Source: Glebionis coronaria (lineage: Eukaryota; Streptophyta; Magnoliopsida; Asterales; Asteraceae). From it: a DNA stretch of 64,000 nt. The stretch is taken from NCBI GenBank assembly GCA_025667525.1, contig CM046881.1, positions 495,401,627 through 495,465,626 of the forward strand, read 5' to 3'. The translations under genes and the position numbers were made by a program. Shown one piece after another: positions 20,598-32,000 of the stretch. Within the stretch, counting starts at the first letter, position 1. Each line of letters begins with the position of its first letter. Under the pieces are notes generated by a model. It had not been told where the DNA came from. It saw nothing but the letters and a program-made list of their open reading frames with translations, and ran no database searches.

Positions 20598-23543
20598 TTA
20601 AACGGTATTCAGAGCCTTCAGGATCTCCTCGGCATAATATTCGAACTCCATTTGGGTCAACCGGGTTTTGGCGCGAAGTCTTTTATCCTTAAGTACTTTC
20701 TTCACCAATGATGGAGTAACCGAAGTCTTATACTCATGAGCAAGAAATGCACATAAGTCAATCGGACTTCGGATACGAAGGTACAAGACTTCTTTGTCGG
20801 CGTCGGTGATCGGATCATACTGCGCTGCTGCCGTGATCCAAGCCTGTGGTGGAGCAGTCTCGTCGATTTCCAACGTGTCCTCCCAGTTCCTTGTGCTTGG
20901 TTCAGGTATAGTAGATTGTGGGTTTTGTTGCTGAGGAGTGGAGACGTGAACATCTGCTTGTTCAGATTCAGGCATTTCAGCAGTGTCATGGACGGGTGAG
21001 TGTTGTGCAGCTTCTGGTTCGGTAACCGATTCTGCAATCACAGGAGTAACAATACAAGAACTAACGGGGTTAGTGGTAACAGGTATTGATGCATGGATAA
21101 ATGTACCAGGAATAGATGACCCTGTAGTGGCATTCACGTCATGGCGCCACTTCGATCGTCTGGATTCCGTGGATGTGGACTTCTCCTTTGGTGCTGCATC
21201 TTTCTTTGACTTGGTGCCAGACTTAACCACTTTCTTTGAGCTGGCGCCCTTATCCCCTTTCTCACGCTGTTCACCTTTATCCGCATTGCTCCCCTTAACA
21301 CTCTCCTGGTGACCATCACCACCATCAATACCATCATTATCATCATCATCTGCATCCTCATCATCATCATCCTCATCCTCATCTTCATCATCATTATCAC
21401 TATCGTCCTCATCATCCTCATCATTCTCATCCTCATCATCCTCCTCGTTCTTATCTTCTTCTTCTTCTTCTTCCTCCTCTCCACCAGTACCCTCGTCTTC
21501 CTCACTCTCTTCCCGTTCTTCTTCAGGGAGAATGTGGTAGGGTACCACACTTCCAAACGTCTTGAACAACCTATCATCCTCCATGATAGCGTCATTCAGG
21601 GATTTGAAGAGAGCCCGTTGTTTCCTCGATTTATCAAACGATCCAAGTTCCTTCATTCGAGCCTTAAGGATCTTCTTCAGTTCAAAATCCGTCAAGTCAT
21701 ATGCGATCTTGTAGGCGGCTTCTGAAGGATTGGATGACTTGATCATCAAGTTGTCAGCTGCAAGCGTCTTCAAATCATCACGCAGTTTAGGCATTAAGGA
21801 TTCAATGGAGTCTTTCACTCTTTGCTCAATAGTAGCTTCAAGAGCGTCTTTTTGTTCTTTAAGGTCATCCTTAATAGCTTGAAGTCTCTTAATTCGTGCT
21901 TGATGCCTATTAGCTTCATCCTTTTTAACCTGAGCAAGTTCCTCTGCATGAGCTTTACGTGTAGCTTCCATTTCTGCAGCGAACTTGGCAATCAACTCTT
22001 CTTGAGCCTTCTTAGATGCTTCTTCACTTTGAGCTCGTCTTTGTAACTCTTGGCGAAGTTCATCCATTTCGCTCTTTTGTTTATCCATGTGTTTATCCAA
22101 CATCTCGGCCATCACTATTGCTGCCATTGCAGATGTTGCAGAGCTGCTCTGGGTTGAGGGAATAGGCTCAGTTGTGACTGCGGTGCTAAGGATGGGCTTT
22201 GGTGGTGGTGGAGGAATTGGTGTAGAAACCTGTTTGGTTGGTAAGGGTTGAGTTGGTGGAGGTTGAGTTGTTAAAGGTTGAGTAGATTCCTTTTCAATAC
22301 CAGCTGAAACAGGGATTGATGGCTCCTTCGAGGTTGAATAATTTTCAGGTGACCCAAACTCATCAACATCATCAGGTTCTATGTACTCATCCTCAACGTC
22401 TACTCTTACACCTGAGCCACTACCGCCAGTATCTTTCCTACTCCTTTTAATGGCTATCTTCATCATTTGTTGTTCAGCTTTATCAAGAGTAGGATCAACA
22501 ATGTTTTCTTCGTCACGCAGACGCATCTCATCAGCCTTACCCTTTCCTTTCTTACCCTCTGTCTTCTTCTTCTTGGTTTTGGGCTCAGGTAAATCTGCTT
22601 GCTTCCTTTTACCTTTGCTTTTAACCGTGGTAGATGAGTCTTCACCTGCTAGAAGGCTTGCTCGTTGTTTCTCAATTTCCGTGAGCAAGTTCTTGTAATC
22701 ATCAGATTCAATGATCTCATCGATCAGAAGATGACTGGGAATGGGACCAGGAATAACCGTATTCGAATGAGTCTCCTGCCTTAAGTCTACCAAATCATCA
22801 TCATCTATCATGTGGTGACGACTTCCTGCAAGCTTGTTAATGGATGCATCGTTTTCCATAAAGTAATGTATGATCAACTTAATAAACCTAGGGTACTGGT
22901 AAGTTTTGATTTTACCCTTTGTGTTAGTGAAGAGTTGAAAAGTAAACTCCTCCCACAGCAGTGATGCATAATCAATACCCATACCTTTGAACATACCATA
23001 AAACATCTTGATGATTGGTGGACGAACAGCATCATACCCAGTTGTTTTGGGTGTTAGGCATCGGCTTAGAATCCCAAAAATAGCTTTCCATGGTTGACCA
23101 ATTTTGGCAGTAGTAAACTCAGACGGGGTTCGAATGTCAAGACATCCAATGGCGGTGAACATCTCCATCATCTGGTCCTTGGTAGGGTTGGGTGAGTATG
23201 ATGGTAGACCTTTGAGTATCGGTCGAAAGCCAAAGATCTTCCTGAAGTCTGACACAGTAAGCGTCTGCTGCTTGTTGTCCAAGGAAAAAGTGATCTTGTT
23301 CGACGTCCTCTCTTTGGTAGCCCAGAACTCGTAAAGGTAGTCATAGGGCACCGAAGCACTTCTCCTTAGCGCATACTTGAAGTGAGATTTATCAAGCATG
23401 GCTGTAGCTACCTTAAAGCCATTATGGGTAGAGTGAGATACCTCCTTCAGACGGTAGTTGTTTGGAACAAACTTTAGAGTCTTGGCTTCAGCAATGGCGG
23501 CGGCTCTGTCGTCTTGTAGTTGTTGTACGGTAGGGTTAGTCAT
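20598..23543 (-). CDS. post-pol ORF a of C (981 codons)
   Basis: Starts MTNPTVQQLQDD. Residues about 40-235 form a conserved helical-looking domain (FKYALRRS, TVSDFRKIFGF, PWKAIFGILSRCLTPKT, then a GMGIDYASLLWEE segment) that aligns in order with the K ORF at 57671-58630 and recalls the 'putative plant transposon protein' type domain. Next come Lys-rich segments (KTKKKKTEGKKGKGK), a Pro/Thr linker, a coiled coil at about 470-590, and an Asp/Glu tract at about 670-745. Ends with ALNTV and TAA. A splice-acceptor-like TTTTATCTTAAGCAG sits 5 bases before the ATG. Role unknown; a nuclear or nucleic-acid-bound protein is plausible from composition only. Confidence 0.75.
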   Translation of the reverse strand: MTNPTVQQLQDDRAAAIAEAKTLKFVPNNYRLKEVSHSTHNGFKVATAMLDKSHFKYALRRSASVPYDYLYEFWATKERTSNKITFSLDNKQQTLTVSDFRKIFGFRPILKGLPSYSPNPTKDQMMEMFTAIGCLDIRTPSEFTTAKIGQPWKAIFGILSRCLTPKTTGYDAVRPPIIKMFYGMFKGMGIDYASLLWEEFTFQLFTNTKGKIKTYQYPRFIKLIIHYFMENDASINKLAGSRHHMIDDDDLVDLRQETHSNTVIPGPIPSHLLIDEIIESDDYKNLLTEIEKQRASLLAGEDSSTTVKSKGKRKQADLPEPKTKKKKTEGKKGKGKADEMRLRDEENIVDPTLDKAEQQMMKIAIKRSRKDTGGSGSGVRVDVEDEYIEPDDVDEFGSPENYSTSKEPSIPVSAGIEKESTQPLTTQPPPTQPLPTKQVSTPIPPPPPKPILSTAVTTEPIPSTQSSSATSAMAAIVMAEMLDKHMDKQKSEMDELRQELQRRAQSEEASKKAQEELIAKFAAEMEATRKAHAEELAQVKKDEANRHQARIKRLQAIKDDLKEQKDALEATIEQRVKDSIESLMPKLRDDLKTLAADNLMIKSSNPSEAAYKIAYDLTDFELKKILKARMKELGSFDKSRKQRALFKSLNDAIMEDDRLFKTFGSVVPYHILPEEEREESEEDEGTGGEEEEEEEEDKNEEDDEDENDEDDEDDSDNDDEDEDEDDDDEDADDDDNDGIDGGDGHQESVKGSNADKGEQREKGDKGASSKKVVKSGTKSKKDAAPKEKSTSTESRRSKWRHDVNATTGSSIPGTFIHASIPVTTNPVSSCIVTPVIAESVTEPEAAQHSPVHDTAEMPESEQADVHVSTPQQQNPQSTIPEPSTRNWEDTLEIDETAPPQAWITAAAQYDPITDADKEVLYLRIRSPIDLCAFLAHEYKTSVTPSLVKKVLKDKRLRAKTRLTQMEFEYYAEEILKALNTV
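21309..21520 (+). repeat. TCATCA-type trinucleotide tract
   Basis: Imperfect (TCN)n run coding for the acidic tract of ORF a on the other strand. It produces long spurious ORFs on both strands. Confidence 0.8.
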
Positions 23544-23689
23544 CGTCTCTGCTTAAGATAAAACACAAAGGTTGATACAAACAAGTATGAATATCATTAT
23601 GACTTTAAACCTAAGCATTGTACATATGACATAATCCCTTAAGCTTTGAAATCATTCAAACATCTTCTATTCGGAATAATTAGCCTATG

Positions 23690-24245
23690 TGGAATAAAAT
23701 CCCTATTCTGAATAAAGGCCTATTCGGAACATTTGGCTATGCGGAATAACAGCTCTATTCGGAACATTAGGCTATGCGGAATAAAAGCTCTATTCGGAAC
23801 ATTTGGGCTATGCGGAAAAAATTCCTCCATTCGGAACATTTGGGCTATGCGGAAAAAATTCCTCCATTCGGAACATTTGGGCTTATGCGGAACATTTCCT
23901 ATTCGGAACATTTCCTATTCGGAACATTTCCTATTCGGAACATTTCCTATTCGGAACATTTCCTATTCGGAACATTTCCTATTCGGAACATTTCCTATTC
24001 GGAACATTTCCTTATGCGGAACTTTTGCCCTATGCGGAACTTTTGTCCTATGCGGAACTTTTTGCCCTATGCGGAACATTTTGCCCTATGCGGAACTTTT
24101 GCCCTATGCGGAACTTTTGCCCTATGCGGAACTTTTGCCCTATGCGGAACTTTTGCCCTATTCGGAACTTTTTGCCCTATGCGGAAAGTTTACCCTATGC
24201 GGAACTTTTGCCCTATGCGGAAAAACTGTTCTATTCGGAAAGTTT
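23690..24245 (-). repeat. second TTCCGAA / GCATA array of C
   Basis: Dozens of units with core TTCGGAA or TGCGGAA on the plus strand at about 17-20 base spacing, grouped as CTATTCGGAACATTTC units in the left part and CCTATGCGGAACTTTTGC units in the right. It lies between pol and ORF a. The three long plus-strand ORFs across it are repeat artefacts. Confidence 0.9.
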
Positions 24246-25543
24246 TAAACCGTTACGTTTTTCTAATTGGGCATGCAATCGAGTGATTCAAGTGTTCTAA
24301 TGGACAAATCTGAGCAATTAAACCTATTCCGAGTCATTCCCAGGCAAAACCCCCAATTAATTAACCCTAATTTAAACAGTAATTTGATTCGAGTGATTTG
24401 CAATTAAAAAGAGTTAATTGAATTGATTTTCATGAAGGATGAAACCGATTATTATACCTTTTTGATGATCTTGATATTAGAAGAGTTATTGATTTCAGAT
24501 GATTGATTGGTGTTCGCGTGTTTGTTTTGTGTGGAAGGTTATCAATGGCGGCAAGGGGAAACAAGAACAGTGAATGTGAATAGTGAAACGGGGGGGGGAT
24601 GAATTTGACTAAGTCAAATTTTTCACAAGTTTGACATAATGTCAACTTTTACCCCCTCAATTTTCCTCTTTTCAACAAACAAAAAAACTTCTTTTGTTTT
24701 TCCAATTTGATTCTTGTCATTTTGACCCTATCTTAAGTTCGTCGGCCTAGCCTGAGTAATTAACCTATCTTATCACAAGCACAAAACTATTCAAGACACA
24801 CTTATAAGCAACAACAAGATAATTCCAAAGCAATCCAACCATTTACCATTAAGTTTTGTGAGTTTCCTTGAAAACTTTTGAAGATCTTTTTGATGTGAAA
24901 GATGATGAAACATTTTCTCCCCCTTAAACGATGACCCGTTTTCTATTTAAAGAGCTGTAGTCATTGTTTAACGAGGCACATGATGATGAAAAACATTTCC
25001 CAATTGATATCTTGAAAAAGTTTGATTCGTGGTGTCAATAAGATTTCTCTTATTTTAACAAATTAATGCACTAAGACGTACACAAATTCGTGTTAGACCA
25101 AGTTGTAAAGTAAACTTGATCCCTTTGCGTGATTTGGCTTGTAAATCACGCCCGAGAAAATTAATTCCCGTTCTGAGCCAACGTTTTCCAAGGAAATACG
25201 TGACTTTAATATGAAAACCGGGTTGCAGTCAGAAATAACTACAAGCCATTATGGGCATGTTTTAAAAAATGTACAACTTTTATACGGACTCTATTTATGG
25301 CACCGTGTCAATATTGATCGACATTTCTAAGGCCGTAAATATTACCGTACTAAAAGACATGCCCGTTTTAAACGAAAAATATTTTTGGTTTTTCTTGATT
25401 TTATAATTTTTATGGTTTTTATAGGTTTTATATTTTTTATGGTTTTTCTTGGTTTTATATTTTTGTATTTTCTTTTGTGGTTTATATATTTACTATAATA
25501 TACATGATCACAACCAAAGGATACTCTGAATAGTTTACCACGA
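24246..25543 (-). other. pol to ORF a spacer of C
   Basis: Non-coding. Includes a T-rich stretch at 25380-25495 made of GGTTTTTATAGGTTTTATA-like units just behind the pol stop. No promoter can be assigned with confidence. Confidence 0.5.
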
Positions 25544-28500
25544 CTATTCAGCTGATTCTTCTGCCAACTCTTTGAGAGTCGCTGGAGTGAATGATTTCAT
25601 GCCAAGCTTGTCGATCAAAAACTCGATTCGTCCTCGATCTAAGGCTTTAGTGAACATATCCACCAGCTGGTACTCAGTAGTGACAAAATACAGCTCGATC
25701 ACTCCGTTCTCCACCTGCTCCTTAATGAAATGGTAGCGAATGTCTATGTGCTTGGCCCGGGAGTGTTGAACATAGTTGCAGCAAAGGGCAATGGCGCTCT
25801 TGTTGTCACAATACATCGGGATTTTGTTAAATCCAAGACCGTAGTCAGTTAATTGTGATCTCATCCAAAGGACTTGAGCACAACAACCGGACATGGCGAT
25901 GTATTCAGCCTCCGTGCTTGATATTGCAGCGCTTTTCTGCCTTTTTGAAGACCAACTGATCAATCTATCTCCTAGGAGTTGCACAGATCCAGAAGTGCTA
26001 CGCCTCGTATCTTGACATCCAGCATGATCGGCATCTGCGTATGATATTAAAGCAATCGAGGAATCTTTCGGATACCATAGACCACGATGAAGTGTTCCTT
26101 TTAGATACCGAAAGATCCTTTTCACAACATGTAAGTGCTTTTCGGTAGGCCGAGCCTGATACCGGGCACACATGCATACAGCAAATTGCAAATCAGGCCT
26201 GCTAGCAGTCAGATAGAGAAGGGTGCCAATCATTCCACGGTAAAGTTTCGGATCAACAATAATCCCATCCCTATCTTCATCTAACTTGGATTTCTCCACC
26301 ATTGGAGTGTCTACGGGGTCACAATTCTCAAAGTTATATTTCTTAAGAGATTCTAGAGCATATTTGGATTGATTAATAAAGATGCCTCTGGGATTCTGAG
26401 AAATCTGTAATCCTAAGAAAAATGAAATTTTTCCCATCATCGACATCTGAAAGCGTGTGGACATTATCTTCTCAAATTGTTTAGACAATTCTATGTTAGT
26501 GGCAGCAAAAATTATATCATCAACATAAATTTGTACCAGAAGCATGTCGTTGCCGTCCTTGAGAGTGAATAGAGTGGGGTCCACTTTGCCTTTGGAGAAG
26601 CCTTCCGACATGAGATATGTTGACAAGAGATCATACCACGCGCGTGGAGCTTGTTTCAACCCATAGAGAGCCTTCTTAAGCTTGTACACATGGTTAGGAG
26701 ACTCCGTACTCACGAACCCATCCGGTTGACTAACATAAACCTCTTCCCTTAGTTCACCGTTCAAAAATGCCGTCTTCACATCCATTTGATAGACGATCAT
26801 GTTCATATGAGCAGCAAACGCAAGGAATAGTCTAATCGCCTCCAATCTAGCCACAGGAGCAAAAGATTCCTCAAAGTCTATACCCAAGGCTTGTTTATAT
26901 CCTCTAGCGACCAATCTTGCTTTATTCTTCAATACCGAACCCATCTCATCAAGTTTAACCTTATAAACCCATAACAAAGTAAGGATGTTAACCTTGTCAG
27001 GGCGAGGAACCAATTCCCATACTTCTAGTCGTTTGAATTCATTGAGTTCCTCCTGCATAGCTTCAATCCAAGATGATTGGGTCATAGCCTGCTGCCAATT
27101 TTTGGGTTCAACTTCAGAGAGAAATGCATCAAAGTAACAATATAGTTCACTCTCTTGTAGTTGATGGCGTGTAGAGACTGGTCGATCTAGATCTCCAATA
27201 ACATTCCTAATTGGGTGATCTTTTGTCCATTTAGTGCTATGGTTTTCAATCCTAGGTGGTCTGGAGTGAACAATAGATGGAGCTTCTTCTGAGGTAGACG
27301 CGGCTGAAGGGTTTTCAGGGATCGCTACACCAAAGAAAGGAAGCTCTTGCAAGTGAGCATATTCCAAGTCGTGATCAGTAGAATCCTCTTCTACATCATT
27401 AGGCACAAGTAGGGGTGATGATTCAGGTGTAGTTTGAGAATCACTTGGTGAAGGTGCATCCGGTTCAATGTGAATTGTAGATGCATTAGATAAAGGTTCA
27501 TTAACTTGAGCAATCACTTCAGGTATTGGAGCAATTACTACAGGTGCTGGAACTTCATCAGTCGGGGGATCGAAGAATTCATCAAACAACGGTTGAAACA
27601 GTTTATCCCACTCGGGCCTTGATGGTGGTAAAAATGATGTAGAAGTAGGATTGTTGGGAACTAATCCGGAACTTATAGCACCGGGTCCCATCTCATGAAG
27701 CGCGGGTTCAGAGCTGTGTTGCTCAGAAGCCATCGCTGTCAGCTCGTCGAAATCTGCGTCCATAGTTTCTACAATCTTGCCAAGACGACGGTTATAGATT
27801 CGGTATGCTCTTTTGGACGGTGAGTAACCAATGAAAATACCTATATCTGCTTTTGGTTGAAGCTTACCCAAGTTCTCACTATTGATGTTTGGATAACACA
27901 GAGCACCAAACACATGGAAAAATGAAACATCGAGTTTGCGGTCATGTAGAAGCTCATAAGGTGTTTTTCCATGGCGTTTCCGAATGATAGAACGGTTTTG
28001 GGTGAAACATGCAGTAGAAATAGCCTCTGCCCACAAGAACAATGGAGCGTTCGCATAAATAAGCATGGTCCTAGCAGCTTCCATAAGTGTGCGATTTCGT
28101 CTTTCAACGACACCGTTTTGTTGTGGAGTGCGTGCAGCGGATGTTTCATGTGATATACCAACTCCTTCATAATAATCACGAAGAGTCTGGTTGACGAACT
28201 CTGTACCATTGTCTGTACGAATACGGCGGACAGTGGTATTCAAACGTACCTGAATGAACTTCAGAAAAGTGATGATAGCCTTCGGAGCTTCATCCTTTGT
28301 ACGTAAAAATCTAACCCATGTAAACCTTGAGAAATCATCCACAATGACGAGAATGAATTTCTTACCGCTCACACTTTCAGTTCTCATCGGTCCACAAAGA
28401 TCCATATGCAAAAGATGAAGTTTTTCTTGATTAGTGTCTTCAGCTTTGGGTTTGTAAGATTTCTTGGTGCTTTTCCCCCTTGAACATGCGGAACATAAAT

Positions 28501-29011
28501 GATCCTTGTGAAATTTAAGCTTTGGAAGACCACGAACTAACTCGTTTTTAGCCAGATGATTAATAGCATCAAAATTAAGATGAGATAATCTGCGATGCCA
28601 TAACCATGACTTGGTCTTAGAAGCTTTAGAGAGAAGACATACTGGAGAAGCGGCCATCATGTCTTGTAGGGACAAGGTATATAGATTTGCACCACGAGAT
28701 CCCTTCAACAAATCTTTTCCTTCCAAGTTGCGGATGAAACAAGTGTGTTGTCGAAAAGCCACCTCAAGGTTGGAATCACAAAACTGTCCTACTGAGAATA
28801 AGTTGTGACCAAGACCTTCTACATAGTATACCCTAGAAATCGTCACATTTCTAATCTGATATTCACCGTATCCCATAATCTTTGCTATATGATCATTCCC
28901 GAATTTAACCGTACCGAGAAACTTGCTGACGAAATTTCGGAGCATCGAGCGATTTCCGGTCATATGTTTTGAACAACCGGAGTCCAAATACCACAGGATG
29001 ATTTGGACCAC
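25544..29011 (-). CDS. pol: copia Pol of C: protease, integrase, RT, RNase H
   Basis: Residues 10-20 hold the aspartic protease motif [13 protein letters not shown]-pre-integrase zinc region HRRLSH...CSAC at about 137-185. Integrase core at about 200-320 with the Asp of HMDLCGP, the Asp of RTDNGTEF and the Glu of [10 protein letters not shown]. Reverse transcriptase at about 640-850 with YVDD near 827. RNase H at about 985-1120 with DADHAG and the Glu of STEAEY. All catalytic motifs are intact. The listed first codon is GTG, and there is no ATG before the protease motif. The frame is shifted by -1 from gag, with which it overlaps by 52 bases, so expression needs frameshifting or splicing. A CAG acceptor-like site lies just upstream in phase 0. 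Confidence 0.95.
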   Translation of the reverse strand: MVQIILWYLDSGCSKHMTGNRSMLRNFVSKFLGTVKFGNDHIAKIMGYGEYQIRNVTISRVYYVEGLGHNLFSVGQFCDSNLEVAFRQHTCFIRNLEGKDLLKGSRGANLYTLSLQDMMAASPVCLLSKASKTKSWLWHRRLSHLNFDAINHLAKNELVRGLPKLKFHKDHLCSACSRGKSTKKSYKPKAEDTNQEKLHLLHMDLCGPMRTESVSGKKFILVIVDDFSRFTWVRFLRTKDEAPKAIITFLKFIQVRLNTTVRRIRTDNGTEFVNQTLRDYYEGVGISHETSAARTPQQNGVVERRNRTLMEAARTMLIYANAPLFLWAEAISTACFTQNRSIIRKRHGKTPYELLHDRKLDVSFFHVFGALCYPNINSENLGKLQPKADIGIFIGYSPSKRAYRIYNRRLGKIVETMDADFDELTAMASEQHSSEPALHEMGPGAISSGLVPNNPTSTSFLPPSRPEWDKLFQPLFDEFFDPPTDEVPAPVVIAPIPEVIAQVNEPLSNASTIHIEPDAPSPSDSQTTPESSPLLVPNDVEEDSTDHDLEYAHLQELPFFGVAIPENPSAASTSEEAPSIVHSRPPRIENHSTKWTKDHPIRNVIGDLDRPVSTRHQLQESELYCYFDAFLSEVEPKNWQQAMTQSSWIEAMQEELNEFKRLEVWELVPRPDKVNILTLLWVYKVKLDEMGSVLKNKARLVARGYKQALGIDFEESFAPVARLEAIRLFLAFAAHMNMIVYQMDVKTAFLNGELREEVYVSQPDGFVSTESPNHVYKLKKALYGLKQAPRAWYDLLSTYLMSEGFSKGKVDPTLFTLKDGNDMLLVQIYVDDIIFAATNIELSKQFEKIMSTRFQMSMMGKISFFLGLQISQNPRGIFINQSKYALESLKKYNFENCDPVDTPMVEKSKLDEDRDGIIVDPKLYRGMIGTLLYLTASRPDLQFAVCMCARYQARPTEKHLHVVKRIFRYLKGTLHRGLWYPKDSSIALISYADADHAGCQDTRRSTSGSVQLLGDRLISWSSKRQKSAAISSTEAEYIAMSGCCAQVLWMRSQLTDYGLGFNKIPMYCDNKSAIALCCNYVQHSRAKHIDIRYHFIKEQVENGVIELYFVTTEYQLVDMFTKALDRGRIEFLIDKLGMKSFTPATLKELAEESAE

Positions 29012-32000
29012 CTGAAAATATCACCACACAAAGACAATGTAGAGGTATCGGAATCTGAGTGTTCCTTGTTATTAGCAGGTACAGATTTAATAATCTTAGA
29101 TTTGCTAACTCTAGGTTTCTTAGATTTCCTAGCCTTTTTCTTCTTAATTGGTGGTGTAGATTCTAATTGGCTCAAATCCTGAGGTATTTCTACACTGATA
29201 GGCACTATAGTGGGGGCTGACCTAATTAAAGGGCGCTGTTTCCATACTTGAGTGCGAGAGTTCCTAACTAAAGGACGCTCAGACCTAACCTCAATGGATG
29301 CATTCCTAGTTAAAGGGCACATTTTACCATCTAGTGTAAAGGTCCTACCAGTGGGACGCCATTGCCAGCCAACTTGGGCACGAGTTCTACCCGTTGGCTT
29401 CCATTCAAGACCATTCTTAATAGCATTCATTTCATTAACGTGATCAATCAGACACAAATCATGACGCTGTGAAAACATACATTCATTACAATTCCAACAA
29501 TTTAAATCAGAATTCACGAATGGTTTAGGCTGCTGCACAGGCGCAGAGCTTTTAGTCTTAACATGATTCGTTTTATTTAAAACTAAACTAGCATTCCTAT
29601 TGTGGACTTCTACTTTCTTCTTTGTGGCACTACTAGTGGAGGGCTTGATCTTAGCTTTCTTGAGTGGCGATCCTTTAGCCTTAGTAGTCTCTTTTAATCC
29701 TGTAGAAGGCAAATTGGGAACATTAGCAGCAGATTTTAAAGGTGTCTTACTTGATTGTGCCAATGACGGTTTCGCTCCTGGAGTCTTATTAAATGGAGTG
29801 ACAGCAATGGGCCTATTATTAAGTAGTGCAGAACCTGGTGTACCTATGTATTGTAAATAAGCCAAGCAATATTGAACTCGCTTAACATATTCATGAGCCG
29901 AATAATAGTCGCTACTTGAGGTATCTAAGGCATAAAGATCGTCTAAAATATCCCTAAGAAGATCGACATGCTTAATGGCATTCCTCATATAATCATCATA
30001 GGTAAGCTGGTTTCTCTTATGAAGCGGATTCTTATAAAGCACTACTTTCTTGGTTGTTGGAGCACTAGTGGACGGTGTAGAGTCGGTAGCTAAGTTATCA
30101 ACAACTTCTTGTCGGGTGAGAAGAAGTGTCTCCTTTAACTCAGCCAAAACCATATTTTTGTCTATGAGCAGGATGTTCAAGTCAGAGATTTCTTCGCACT
30201 TTTGGTTCAGTTGTTCAACATAATATTGTTGCTGTGTCGCATTAAAAGCGAATCGATCTTCTAGTGAACCATAAAGAGCGGATAGTCCCTGCCTTGTCCG
30301 ATCCATCTCCCCTAGAACAGTTGATAGTCTAATTTCTAAGACCTGGTTTTTAGACTCTGCGGCCTCTAGTTCCATTCTTAATGTTTCCTTTGATGATATC
30401 TCTCTCTTCAATCTCATGATTTCTTCCTCTAATGTCTGAACAATTGCAATCATCTTGTCACTTGTCTCAACACCGTTTTCACAAACATTTGATATCAAAA
30501 GATTTTCATTTTGAGCTTGTTGTTTTAATTCTAACGATATACAATTTTGTTCTAGTTGATTAAAGCGTTGAGAAAGTAAATTATAAGAATCTTGTAGCTT
30601 TAAAAACTCAGCGTTAGATTCGTGACAAGAATGATTATTTACCTCATTTACAGTTTCAGCAACATTTACAGAAATATCACAAACATCATCACAAATATCC
30701 TCACAAATATTCACAGCATCACAATTTATCATAGCGGATGTAAGCTCATTCGAATATTTAACATTTACAATAGTAAACACATCACACGAGATTACTTCGG
30801 ACAAGAATCGGTCATATTCAGTTGAAATCTTTTCCTTTTCAATTAGTTGCAGTTCGTAAGCGGTATCCATTTCATAAAACACTTTTTGAACTTCACCAAT
30901 TTCAAACTGAAGATTTTCCTTAAGAGATGCAAAACTTCTTTTTAGACTTTCGACAAACGGATTGATCTCAGTTTTAAACACCTCGTTCATGTGTTCGAAA
31001 GCCCATTCTCCGGCGTTTAAGCCATTTGAAGTCGTACATTCCAAAATGACCTTGTCAAAGTTAGTAAAGTAACGGTTAATCTCTTGCAAGTTTAACCATA
31101 CAGTGCTAACAGGTGGAAGATTCTTTGGAATTTCCTTAGGACCTTCCATGTTGACAAGTGTAGGAAATGTACTAGGGCTTTCTTCCTCGATCATGTAGGT
31201 AGGTGCTGTAATGAGATCCTTATCCATATGGAAGCGAACTCTAAAATCAGTTTTAGCAAGCTCCTTATTCATTTTAAAATAATCACAATCGGGATATTTT
31301 GCTGAATTGTATGACCGATCCTCATCAACTAGTACCTTACTTGTTCGATCATTGGGAAAAACAATCGGGTCTAAAGCCAATCCTAATTGAGTTGCATTAT
31401 AAAGTCTAGGACTATGTCTTAAAGCTTGTTTTGCATATCGTGGATTAGGGGGAAGGCCTTTTAGACGTGATAAGTTAAACTCTTTAAACGAAGCATCAAA
31501 TAAGTGAACTAGTTGTGAAGCAGCGTATTGTCTTAACAGCAAGTAGTCTAGACTTCTAATCTTATTAGTAGCATTAATCTCCATTTCAGTCTTCTTAGAT
31601 TCAAGTAATTCAAAATCAGTTTGAAGTTTTTGAAAATTAGTGACCACTAACTCCTTTTCTCTAAGTTCACTAGACAAATTTGCTCTTAAGTTTTCGATTT
31701 CTTGCAAGTGACCCATTTGTTTGTTTCTAAAGTGATCATATTCGAGATTTGTGAGAACACTAGACGAAGGCACTAATTCCAAAGTTTGTACTTTCTCATT
31801 GCTTAAGGCAAGCTCATCAGACAAATTCTTATTCTTAGCTAAGGTTTCTAAGAGTGCAGCATTCATTTGGCTAAGTAGTGTAGCAGGAACCATGACCAAA
31901 TCTTGTTGAGCAGGAGTAGGCGTATGCAAACTGGGTCCCGGTTGTGATTCACTCAAAGTCTGGGAACTCACATTGATATTGCTATCATTGTTTGTCTCCT

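Noticed and set aside
19590..23543. Post-pol ORFs of C as env genes
   Set aside because: No signal peptide, membrane helix or glycoprotein-like Cys pattern; they are rich in Lys, acidic runs and coiled coil instead.
23690..24245. CRISPR-like array
   Set aside because: The sequence is plant nuclear DNA, the units are short with no unique spacers of constant length, and no cas genes occur.
23733..24300. Three overlapping plus-strand ORFs of about 165-171 codons
   Set aside because: They translate the TTCGGAA/TGCGGAA array in three frames; the unit length alone keeps them open. The same applies to 34058-34499 and to the ORFs at 53017-53256.
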